Below are positions 31,831 to 41,154 of a stretch of 64,000 nt of DNA, in pieces. The first letter of the stretch is position 1. Each line of letters opens with the position of its first letter. The stretch is from the NCBI GenBank assembly GCA_027622005.1, contig JAQBZH010000005.1:1-64000 (forward strand), read 5' to 3'. The translations under genes and the position numbers were made by a program. This stretch comes from Bacteroidota bacterium. Lineage in GTDB: Bacteria; Bacteroidota; Rhodothermia; Rhodothermales; UBA10348. The notes under the pieces were generated by a model that saw only the letters and a program-made list of their open reading frames with translations, ran no database searches and was not told the origin of the DNA.

Positions 31831-32631
31831 ATGGAACATCATATAGACGATCCTTCAAACGATTCAACACCGAAAAATGCGGTTGAGACCACTGACCTGA
31901 GCCTTTGGTACGGGTCTTTCCAGGCGCTTTTCAACGTCAATTTCAAGGTCAAACAAGGTCTAGTCACCTCCCTTATTGGACCTTCCGGCTGCGGTAAATC
32001 CACTCTTTTAAGAAGTGTAAACCGTATCAACGAGCGTTTTGGATACGTTCGTACCGAAGGACAAGTCCACGTATTGGGGCAAGATATTTATGCGCCTACC
32101 GTGGATAAAACGCAGGTAAGAAGCCAAATCGGGATGGTTTTCCAGCGTCCAAATCCGCTGCCTGTTACGATTCGAAAGAACATTTTATTCGGATATCATC
32201 TCAAAAATCCGGGCCGAGTTGCTGCTTCCGTCGAAGATGAGTTGGTCGAAAAGTCGCTGCGAGAAGTGCTTTTATGGGATGACCTAAAGGATAAATTAAA
32301 TCATTCGGCCCTGAGCCTTTCCTTGGAGCAGCAGCAGAAGCTCTGTATTGCGCGATTGCTTCCAGTCAAACCAAAAGTGATTTTGATGGACGAACCCTGT
32401 TCTGCACTCGATCCCGAAGCTACAGCAGCAATCGAAGACTTGATTTGGGATCTCAGAGGCGAATACACGATCCTAATCGTTACCCATAACATGGCTCAAG
32501 CGCGTCGGGCTTCTGACGAATGCGCCTTTATGTTGATGGGGAAAATGGTCGAGCACGGTAAGACGGAGGATATCTTCGTGACGCCTGACCACCAACAAAC
32601 AGCCGACTATATCGAAGGTAAGTTTGGGTGA
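31831..32631 (+). CDS. PstB-like ATPase 2; intact Walker A/B, Q and H motifs, degenerate signature (start may be upstream, e.g. TTG near 31784)
   Basis: Walker A GPSGCGKST; MVFQRPNPLP; signature LSLEQQQKL (canonical LSGGQQQRL); VILMDEPCSALDP; LIVTHNMAQA. Confidence 0.92.
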   Translation: MEHHIDDPSNDSTPKNAVETTDLSLWYGSFQALFNVNFKVKQGLVTSLIGPSGCGKSTLLRSVNRINERFGYVRTEGQVHVLGQDIYAPTVDKTQVRSQIGMVFQRPNPLPVTIRKNILFGYHLKNPGRVAASVEDELVEKSLREVLLWDDLKDKLNHSALSLSLEQQQKLCIARLLPVKPKVILMDEPCSALDPEATAAIEDLIWDLRGEYTILIVTHNMAQARRASDECAFMLMGKMVEHGKTEDIFVTPDHQQTADYIEGKFG

Positions 32632-32683
32632 TGCCCTCATTGCAGCACGCCTCAAAGGAGTCTTCGAACCCATTCGCGTGAGC

Positions 32684-33871
32684 CTACGCTTCTGCCGATT
32701 CCAACTTCTCCGAGATCAGTAACATAATCTGACGAATCGTCTCATCCTCATCCTCATTGTTGATGATTGAAACCTTGTATTCGTCAGCATGAGAAACCAA
32801 ATAGGTCTGCAAATCCCATATTTTATTGAAGTTTTCCAGGTAACGCGACGATCGACGCGACGAAATGACCTGTCCCCTTCCTACCAGTCTCTTTTGAAGG
32901 CTTTTAGGCCTCAAAACGGCCAGTAAAACAGGCACAACCAAAGCATTGGTCTCTCTTACAATCTGATCCATTATCTGCGGGTGAAGATGAACGCCTTCGA
33001 TAATCAGCGACACTTGTTCGTTGCAGGTTCGGTTCAAAACCCCTTCCACTCCTACGGCTACTTGATTGGATTGGGTTAAATATCCGTGGATCATTTCTTC
33101 CGCTTTGTAGGTCTCGCTGACCGATGGCATTTGGAGATAGGCATCGAAAGAAGACGTATGAAGCGTAGGCACTAAGCGGATCGGGGCTAGGAGCCTCATC
33201 ACTTCCCTTAACATATCCGTGGACTGCGTCCGGACGATGTCGAGACGATGGGCCAGTTCCGAACTGATTGAGCTTTTTCCGCTGCCATTCGTCCCCCCAA
33301 CCAATACGATGAGAGGGCGGCCGGTGTGAGAAAATTTCACCCATCTCCGATAGGCCTCAGAAACACCCAATCCGGCATAGATCTCTAAGAGTTCAAAAAC
33401 TCGTTCGGTGATTTCTCGCGACGTTATTTCCTCGCGCTCCGCGGCCACAAGCTCGGCTTCAATAGCCGTCGCGACTTGATAAATTTCCTCTCGCGGTAGA
33501 GCACATATCTCGAGCGAATCGGCCAATTGGCCCTTTGAAAACGGAGATTCTGATCCATCTCCAGTTATCACTTTTATTTGTGGATATTCAGTGGTCTGAC
33601 TGATATAGTTTTCAACAAACTGATCAAAATCATTTTCTTCCAAATACAGGCAAACCGTAGAACGAAGGTCGGTATTGGAAATCTCTTGAACATCCGCCAA
33701 ACTATTCCTAATGCTAGAAGCTACAGCATATGCTTTCTCGAACGGCAAGCCGGCTTTCTGCAGGGACCTGGTTAAGATGCCGCGCAAAAACGGAACCTTA
33801 GATCCTTCAGCAAAATTGATAATGTGCAATTTGTCGTTCTTTTCCATTATGAGCGGATCATGCGCCTTCAA
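32684..33871 (-). CDS. 2-phosphoglycerate kinase-like P-loop kinase with two N-terminal ATP-cone-like domains
   Basis: Two ATP-cone-like repeats (KVPFLRGILTRSLQKAGLPFEKAYAVASSI; ESPFSKGQLADSLEICALPREEIYQVATAI); VLVGGTNGSGKSSISSELAHRL; STDMLREVMR. Confidence 0.75.
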   Translation of the reverse strand: MKAHDPLIMEKNDKLHIINFAEGSKVPFLRGILTRSLQKAGLPFEKAYAVASSIRNSLADVQEISNTDLRSTVCLYLEENDFDQFVENYISQTTEYPQIKVITGDGSESPFSKGQLADSLEICALPREEIYQVATAIEAELVAAEREEITSREITERVFELLEIYAGLGVSEAYRRWVKFSHTGRPLIVLVGGTNGSGKSSISSELAHRLDIVRTQSTDMLREVMRLLAPIRLVPTLHTSSFDAYLQMPSVSETYKAEEMIHGYLTQSNQVAVGVEGVLNRTCNEQVSLIIEGVHLHPQIMDQIVRETNALVVPVLLAVLRPKSLQKRLVGRGQVISSRRSSRYLENFNKIWDLQTYLVSHADEYKVSIINNEDEDETIRQIMLLISEKLESAEA

Positions 33872-33966
33872 AATGTGGTTTAGTTATCTTCATTGTAGGA
33901 TACTACAATTCTCTTCCCGCGTTTCATTGGAATAATTCTCCACCGCAAATTAGTACGGAAATACCC

Positions 33967-34905
33967 ATGGTCTTCCTTTCCAAGGTCCAAATAACCGAGC
34001 ATCTGCCTTACTCAGACTTGGTCTCGGCGCTCAGGAAGGCCTTTGCCGAAAATCCAGATGTGCCTGCCCGGCAGCACCTCAGGGTTCAGCAATCATCCGG
34101 AAAAGACGCTACGCTGTTATTAATGCCAGCCTGGAATGAGCACTTTGTGGGCGTGAAAATTGCTTCGGTGTTTCCAGGAAACGTTGATTTAGGCAAGCCA
34201 GTCGTGGATGCTTCTTATATTTTGAAGAACGGTGTTACGGGTGAAATATTAGCCATGCTAGATGGCTCAGCGCTGACAACCATTCGGACGGCTGCCACGT
34301 CGGCACTGGCCTCTTCGTACTTGTCCCGGACCGATTCAAAGACCCTTTTGATGGTGGGTGCGGGCGCTTTGGCTGCCCCTCTTATACGGTCACACACTGC
34401 CGTTCGGAGCTTTGACAAAGTCATTGTTTGGAACCGATCTTCGGATCGGGTTGAAGGGCTTCGACAGGAGTTAGCTGGTAAATGTGATTTTGAGTACACT
34501 TCTAACTTGAATGTAGCAGTTGAAAAAGCCGACGTAATCTCTTGCGCCACACTATCCTACGAGTCTTTGGTGAAGGGTCGTCACGTTTCTCCTGGAACGC
34601 ATGTGGATCTAGTCGGAGCTTATCTTTCGACGATGCGAGAAACAGATGCCGAGCTGATTGAACGGGCAAATGTCCACGTAGACACTCGGATTGGTGCCCG
34701 CCTTGAAGCCGGAGATCTGATTCAAGCCGAAAAGGAAGGTCCATGGACGTTCGACCTTGTAAAATCTGAATTAAGTGAACTATGCGCTGGCGTTAAGCCA
34801 GGACGAACGACCCCCGATGAAATAACCGTCTTTAAATCTGTAGGATACAGTTTGGAAGATCTTGTAGCCGCTGTTTTGGCCTACACCAACTACACGAAAT
34901 CATGA
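33967..34905 (+). CDS. ornithine cyclodeaminase/mu-crystallin family protein
   Basis: DGSALTTIRTAATSALASSYLSRTDSKTLLMVGAGALAAPLIRSH; HVDLVGAYLSTMRETD. Confidence 0.88.
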   Translation: MVFLSKVQITEHLPYSDLVSALRKAFAENPDVPARQHLRVQQSSGKDATLLLMPAWNEHFVGVKIASVFPGNVDLGKPVVDASYILKNGVTGEILAMLDGSALTTIRTAATSALASSYLSRTDSKTLLMVGAGALAAPLIRSHTAVRSFDKVIVWNRSSDRVEGLRQELAGKCDFEYTSNLNVAVEKADVISCATLSYESLVKGRHVSPGTHVDLVGAYLSTMRETDAELIERANVHVDTRIGARLEAGDLIQAEKEGPWTFDLVKSELSELCAGVKPGRTTPDEITVFKSVGYSLEDLVAAVLAYTNYTKS

Positions 34906-36032
34906 ACGTGACCGTTGTAGGAGCAGGTATTTATGGACTTTGCACTGCCGTTCAACTCCTTGCTAGGGGACATCGGGTCGAAGTCTTCGATCGAAGCTCG
35001 ATCCCGAATCCGCTAGCGTCTAGCTATGATTATCATCGATTAATCCGACATGCCTACGGGCCCCAAGTGGGATATTCCCAATTGATTCCTGGGGCGCTGC
35101 AGGCCTGGGAACGCCTTTGGGAGCTTCTTGGTGAATCGTTTTACATCGAAACGGGCGCTTTGGCACTTGGACCTAAACACGATCCATGGATTTCTCAATC
35201 ACGAAAAACGCTCGCTCGATTACGGGTTGAAACGGAAGATTGGTCGGTGGAAAGGGCTAAGGAGCGTCTTCCCTGGCTCCGAGTTGGGGACCAAGAGGAG
35301 CTTTTGTATTGCAAATCAGGAGGCGTTCTTCGATCCGGATTAATCTTAGAGGCTTTGGGACAATATTTGCGTTCCAAAGGCGTCGTATTACGGGAAAACA
35401 TTAATATAACCTCAGTTAGCAAAGGTCATATCACCGATCGAGCGGGGAAACAGTACAGCTCGGACCACGTGGTATGTGCGCTAGGAGCGGGCCATGGGTA
35501 CCTTTTTCCGGGTGAGATCCGGGCCTTTCGGCAGGTATATGCCCTTTATGACGCCGTTTCGGGTACCGCGTCTATTGAACAGGGGTGCCCGATGATCTTA
35601 GATATTGGAGACAACGCAGGATTTTATTATGTCCCAGGATCGAATCTTTTTCCTGCCAAGGTCGGAGATCACATCAGTCGATTAGAGGGTCATCCGTATG
35701 AAGCTAGAACGATTCATCCCGAAGAAATCGCGTCATTGAAGGGTGTAATCGAAACCCGTTTACATGGCAATTTTGGATCCCTAATCGGTAGCAATGGCAC
35801 TTCCCAAGCAAACGATAGTCATCCAACGCGTTTCGGTCTTTGCTTCTACGAGAGTACCAAGGACCACATCATCCAATTGCAATCAGGTAAAGGTGGCACG
35901 CAGATCTTTGGCGGATCTGGTCACGGGTTCAAATTTGGGGCCCTTTTTGGGGAAACGGTTGCGGAGTACCTAGCTGGAAATCGATCGTTTCAATCCGCAC
36001 AAGAAATTGTACAGGGTAAAGGCATGCCCTAA
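34902..36032 (+). CDS. FAD-dependent oxidoreductase (DAO/sarcosine oxidase-like)
   Basis: VTVVGAGIYGLCTAVQLLARGHRVEVFDR; C-terminal GGSGHGFKFGALFGE; ATGA overlap with preceding CDS. Confidence 0.88.
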   Translation: MNVTVVGAGIYGLCTAVQLLARGHRVEVFDRSSIPNPLASSYDYHRLIRHAYGPQVGYSQLIPGALQAWERLWELLGESFYIETGALALGPKHDPWISQSRKTLARLRVETEDWSVERAKERLPWLRVGDQEELLYCKSGGVLRSGLILEALGQYLRSKGVVLRENINITSVSKGHITDRAGKQYSSDHVVCALGAGHGYLFPGEIRAFRQVYALYDAVSGTASIEQGCPMILDIGDNAGFYYVPGSNLFPAKVGDHISRLEGHPYEARTIHPEEIASLKGVIETRLHGNFGSLIGSNGTSQANDSHPTRFGLCFYESTKDHIIQLQSGKGGTQIFGGSGHGFKFGALFGETVAEYLAGNRSFQSAQEIVQGKGMP

Positions 36033-36123
36033 TCGACCCTTTTGATGACCTGCTGTAAATGACGCGCCTCTCTCTTGGGCCTCCGCTTTTTGGCCGGTAG
36101 GTATAACACGATTGTCGAAAAGC

Positions 36124-36969
36124 CTATTTCAAATACATTCTGGGTTCTTGATTGTCTATTTTGGCCTCGATTTCAAGGTGTTTCATGATGGGAGAGGCTT
36201 TTACTTTAGTCATCAAGACCTCTTCTATTTGAAATAGGCCGGTGGCGTTGTCCATTTGAATGGAAATCCTAACCGGCTTGTTCTCGCCTTTGACAATCTC
36301 AACACGCGAAATGGTATTGGCCGAATACCGATGCATATCCCCCACTTCTGGGTCTAATTGCAGGGTGAACGGAATAAGGGACCGTCCTTTAGTCATGTCC
36401 GTTCCGTCGGCTACTAACACCGTTCCAGCTTCAATCGAATGAATGCGTGTATGGGCCATGTGCCCAACAATGATTTCGTGCACTAGTGAACGAACAACAA
36501 CTCGAGCAGCCATATCCTTGGGATAAAGCCATTCCAAATAGCGCACAACGATCGGGTCAATCAAGTTGATTGAATGCCATTCATGCTGCTCTCTGGCAAC
36601 CCCCATCCCTGTGTCATGCAAGAAGCAGCCTAACGCAACCGCGACCTGCGATTGTTCAAAGTCACTGACCTCTTCTTTTTCGAGGCTCGTCTCAACTCCA
36701 CCTTCGTGCAATAACTTCAATATTTTCAACGCATTATACGTAGTGATGCGCGCGTGAACCGGGCCATGATCGTTGTATCCAAGCCTTCGAACGGACACGA
36801 CGTTCGCGTAGCTATGATATAAATTGATCTCCTCGTCAGCCAGCAAGCGTTCTAGGAGCATATGCGTCTTGCCCGAAGTTCTCTCGAGAAGCACTCGATT
36901 TAACTGCTCTTCTTTAGGCGTTGGTGCTTTCCAATCGGGTACTATCGAACTCATTTCTCTTTTTTCCAT
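36124..36969 (-). CDS. HD-domain phosphohydrolase-like protein
   Basis: NDHGPVHARITTYNALKIL and GCFLHDTGMGVAREQHEWHSINL (H...HD); start placed at MEKREMSSIV. Confidence 0.75.
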   Translation of the reverse strand: MEKREMSSIVPDWKAPTPKEEQLNRVLLERTSGKTHMLLERLLADEEINLYHSYANVVSVRRLGYNDHGPVHARITTYNALKILKLLHEGGVETSLEKEEVSDFEQSQVAVALGCFLHDTGMGVAREQHEWHSINLIDPIVVRYLEWLYPKDMAARVVVRSLVHEIIVGHMAHTRIHSIEAGTVLVADGTDMTKGRSLIPFTLQLDPEVGDMHRYSANTISRVEIVKGENKPVRISIQMDNATGLFQIEEVLMTKVKASPIMKHLEIEAKIDNQEPRMYLK

Positions 36970-37123
36970 TTTCTTCTTTTCCTCCTCTTTGCAACGAACG
37001 CATTGATTCGTGATCAATCTTCCTTTCTATTCCTGATTCACTCAATTCCGCTTTTCTGGGAGTTAATCAACTCATTCCGTTTGAGCAATCAGTAGCGCTT
37101 TACCCAGATACCTGCTGTATATG

Positions 37124-37158
37124 AAAAGAGGGGCGACATGTTCACATGTCGCCCCTCT
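37124..37158 (-). terminator. terminator downstream of rpsA
   Basis: 15-bp perfect stem agaggggcgacatgt-tc-acatgtcgcccctct; four Ts on minus strand. Confidence 0.8.
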
Positions 37159-37180
37159 CAAAAACCATTCGAAAATAGTT

Positions 37181-39622
37181 TTAGTCTTCTTTGACTTCGG
37201 ATTCAGCGGCGTCGGCCTCAGTAGGAGCTTCCTTTTGGGCAACGTCTTCATCGGCTTTCGCCTTTGCTTTAGTCGCTTTCTTCGGCTTTTCTTCCGCAAC
37301 AACCTCTGCTTCCGCTTCAGCTTCGGCTTTCGCTTTTGCCTTTGCCTTTGCCTTTGCTGGAGTGGCGGCTTCCTGCTCTTCCATCTGAGCGTTGAGCGCA
37401 GCTAATCCCGAAAGTTCTCCGAGGGTAGTTGGACCACTGGTAGAAGATTCTGCTTCGATGAACTCACGAATTTCGCGTGCTTCTTGCTTACGAGATTCGG
37501 TTTGCTCACGCTTTTCAGCTTGACGTTCTGCGCGCTCCTGGGTGCGTGCATGTTCTGTCGCGCTAAGCACAATTTCCTTCTGATTGGCGTCAAAGCGAAT
37601 AACAAAGAGATTCTCTATGGCTGCTCCTTCTTTGAAATCAGCCAGATTCGTCCCAGCAGGTAACTCCCGTTCAGGTACGAATGCTTCTACTTCCATCGGA
37701 AGTTCAACTACCATACCCTTGTCTTCGACACGAACAACTTTGGCACTGGTAACAGATCCTTCTGAATAGACCTGAGCAAACGTATTCCAAGGATTGGTTT
37801 CAACCTGCTTGTGGCCCAAGGAGATACGACGATCTTTGGTGTCGATGTTCAGAACGACGACATCCAATTCCTGTCCTTTCTTGACCATATCGGAGGGGTG
37901 ACGAATCCGTTTTGTCCAGGATAGGTCACTAATGTGTACCAATCCGTCGATACCCGGCTCAATCTCAACAAACACACCAAAGTTGGTGATATTGCGAACT
38001 TTGCCGCGCATAACTGTTCCGGGGGGGTAACGCTCCGCAATGTTTTCCCATGGATCGGGCTCAAGCTGCTTCATTCCAAGCGAAATCTTTTTGCCTTCTG
38101 AATCCACATTCAAAATCTTGACTTGCACAATCTGGCCAAGCGAGACCATTTGCGAAGGATGACGGATATGCTCTGTCCAGCTCATTTCTGAGATATGAAC
38201 AAGTCCCTCGATCCCTTTTTCCAACTCGACAAATGCGCCGTAGTCCGTAATGGAAACGACTTTGCCCTCGACGAGCTGGTTGCCAGCCACTTTTGCTTCG
38301 ATGTCTTCCCAAGGATGTTTTTGCAACTGCTTGAGACCCAACGAAATACGCTGACGGTCTTTGTCGTAATCCAGGACTACAACATTGAGTTTCTGATCTA
38401 ACGTGACGAGTTCTGATGGGTGCGAAACGCGGCCCCATGACAAGTCCGTAATGTGCAGAAGTCCATCAACACCACCCAAATCAATAAACACACCGAAATC
38501 GGTGATGTTTTTGACAATGCCTTCCAGAATCTGACCTGGCTCCATTGTCAACAAAATCTTCTCGCGCTGCGCCATAAGATCTTTTTCGATCAGCGCTTTG
38601 TGAGATACGACGATGTTTTCGTTGGTTGGATTGAGCTTAACAATCTTAAACTCCATGCGTTTTTCGAGATACGCATCGAAATCGCGTACTGGACGCACGT
38701 CGATCTGAGATCCTGGAAGGAATGCTTCCATTCCGTCTAGAAGCTCGACAATCATACCGCCTTTGATACGACGAACAATCAAACCTTCCAGGACTTCTTC
38801 ATTATTGAAGGCGTCCTCGATACGGCGCCAGCGGCGAACCGTATCTGCCTTGGTCTTCGAAAGAACGAGCTGACCGTGATAGTCTTCAATTCTTTCGAGG
38901 TAAACTTCAACTTCTTGACCGGCTTCTAGATCAGCACCGAACTCACTACGAGATACGATACCGTCCGATTTAAAGCCGATATCAATTACAACGTCCTTTT
39001 CACCAACGCTAACCACCTTTCCTGATACGATTTCGTGTTCAGAAACATTGGTCAAGGTTTTTTCGACTAGTTTGCGGAGATCATCCAATCCCACATTCCA
39101 GTCTTCAGGATCTATGACTTTGTCTAGATCTTCTAATTTGTATACCTGACCGGTTATTTCCCCGGTGAATCCAAGCATGCCAGACCGAGGTGGAGAAGGA
39201 AGTTGTTTTTCAAACTCAGCAACTTCTTCCTCTTCGTCATCGGCATCTTCATCACCATCGTCTTCAGACGCTTCTGCGTTGACAACGGTATCGGATTCGT
39301 CCACATCATCTCCAACAACATCCATATTGGAATCGTCAGAGATCACTTCAGGTTCGGTTTCCGCCACTTCAAGTTCAGCCGGCATTTCGGCCAAAACTTC
39401 AGCCGATTCCTCGACTTCAGGGGTACTTTCCACTTCCGCACTCGGGGCGGCTTCTTCTACTACAGGCTCTTCGACAACGGATTCCACTTTTGTTTCTGCC
39501 GTGGCTTCAACAGGGGCATCCGAAAGAGATTCTGTAGCAACCGCTTCAGGGGACTCAGAAACATCGATATTACCGACAATCTCTTCGTTTTCCTGAGCAT
39601 CTTTCTGCTGATCATCAGCCAT
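37181..39622 (-). CDS. rpsA: 30S ribosomal protein S1 with acidic N-terminal and Ala/Lys/Glu repetitive C-terminal extensions
   Basis: Multiple S1 repeats ([28 protein letters not shown] etc.); low-complexity ends. Confidence 0.95.
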   Translation of the reverse strand: [813 protein letters not shown]

Positions 39623-39770
39623 ATTGCTACACGAAAGCCAACAACCGAACCGCTAGAGATGGGAATCGTTCGGCGGGCTTGGGTTTAATTCATCGAAATC
39701 CCAGATTGCTTCCCATGTGCAAATTGGGCTGAGCCATTTTGGCCCAGAATCGATAAAACACCCTTAAAGC

Positions 39771-40442
39771 CTATCCGTTCCCATTAATTACCCGGATTAT
39801 ATTATCCACCTGTTCTTCAAATGACAGCTGCGAAGTATCAATTTCAACGGCCAATTCAGCTTTTTTCAGCGGCGACAATGCTCGAGATTCATCCCTTCCA
39901 TCTCGATCTATAATCTCCTGGTACAACTCGGATTCATTGGCTTCCACACCCTTTTCCCGAAGCTGAGCAGCTCGTCGTTGGGCTCTTATTTTCGGATCGG
40001 CGACCAGAAAAAACTTGAAATTCGCGTCCGGAAACACGACTGTTCCAATATCGCGTCCCTCCATTACAACTGACCCACCTCCTTCCACGCATTTTCGGGC
40101 CATTTCGCGCTGAAGCGAGACCATTTTATTTCGCACATCTGAATTTCTGCTAACGACCGAACTGAGCTCACTCACCGCAGAGCTACGTATTTTTTCGTTT
40201 ACGTTAGTACCATTTAAAAAAACGTTTACCCCTTTATCCGACGCTTCCAGGCGTACCAATACGTCTGCCAAAATCCCGCCTATATCGCCCGTTTCGATTT
40301 GGAGGCCATTTTCCAGAAAAAATAAGGCGACCGCCCGGTACATCGCTCCGGTGTCGATATACAGCGAATTCGTCCTCCGGGCTACTTCGCGAGCGGTTGT
40401 ACTTTTTCCTGACCCGGCAGGACCGTCAATGGCAATAATCAC
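39771..40442 (-). CDS. cmk: cytidylate kinase (start placed at GTG before IIAIDGPAG)
   Basis: VIIAIDGPAGSGKSTTAREVARR; YIDTGAMYRAVAL; VVMEGRDIGTVVFPDA. Confidence 0.92.
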   Translation of the reverse strand: MIIAIDGPAGSGKSTTAREVARRTNSLYIDTGAMYRAVALFFLENGLQIETGDIGGILADVLVRLEASDKGVNVFLNGTNVNEKIRSSAVSELSSVVSRNSDVRNKMVSLQREMARKCVEGGGSVVMEGRDIGTVVFPDANFKFFLVADPKIRAQRRAAQLREKGVEANESELYQEIIDRDGRDESRALSPLKKAELAVEIDTSQLSFEEQVDNIIRVINGNG

Positions 40443-40583
40443 GCTTCGGATATCCTCTCTTTCATTGAAGAAATTTGTGCTATTTGGGAAATTAGAAGCA
40501 ATATCCACCCCATCCAATAAATTTTCAGGTCGTATTCTGTGAATTGAATCTGCCTTCAAGGAATCCAACGGCTCCACTTTTAC

Positions 40584-41120
40584 ATGGCTATCAGAAAACT
40601 CCAACATCTTGAAATTGAGCGACTGAGCCCCGGGGACCTTCCGGATGCCAAAAGACACCCCATCTCACTATTGCTACATGATATTCGCTCGGCACACAAT
40701 GTAGGCTCAGCTTTGCGTTCAGCTGATGGGGCGCGTATTGCAGACGTTTTGGTGTCAGGATACACACCGACGCCGGAAAACAAATCCGTTTACAAAACTT
40801 CTTTGGGAGCCGAACAATTTGTGCCTTGGAGACAGGTATCAAATCCTTATGAGACCATTTCAGCGTTAAAGAACAAAGGATATACGGTTGCGGCGCTTGA
40901 GCTTACAGACAGTCCTTCAAAGGTAGAATTGTTGAAACCTCAGGACTTCCCCCTTTGCCTCATTGCGGGCAACGAAGTGGATGGGGTTGATGACCAATTG
41001 CTTAGTCTGTGTGATTTAGCCTTCGAGATTCCGCAGTACGGGGCGAAGCAATCACTGAATGTATCTGTGGCGATTGGGATTGTCCTTTTCGATCTCGTCC
41101 GACAGTTTCGTAGTTTCTAA
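40584..41120 (+). CDS. TrmH/SpoU-family RNA methyltransferase
   Basis: LLLHDIRSAHNVGSALRSADG; LIAGNEVDGVDDQLL; IPQYGAKQSLNVSVAIGIVLFDL. Confidence 0.92.
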   Translation: MAIRKLQHLEIERLSPGDLPDAKRHPISLLLHDIRSAHNVGSALRSADGARIADVLVSGYTPTPENKSVYKTSLGAEQFVPWRQVSNPYETISALKNKGYTVAALELTDSPSKVELLKPQDFPLCLIAGNEVDGVDDQLLSLCDLAFEIPQYGAKQSLNVSVAIGIVLFDLVRQFRSF

Positions 41121-41154
41121 AACCTGATTTTTATTCTAGACGCTACAGAGGCCT

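Noticed and set aside
39165-39596. 143-aa Ser/Thr-rich ORF on + strand
   Set aside because: Antisense shadow of the acidic N-terminus of rpsA; low-complexity artefact.
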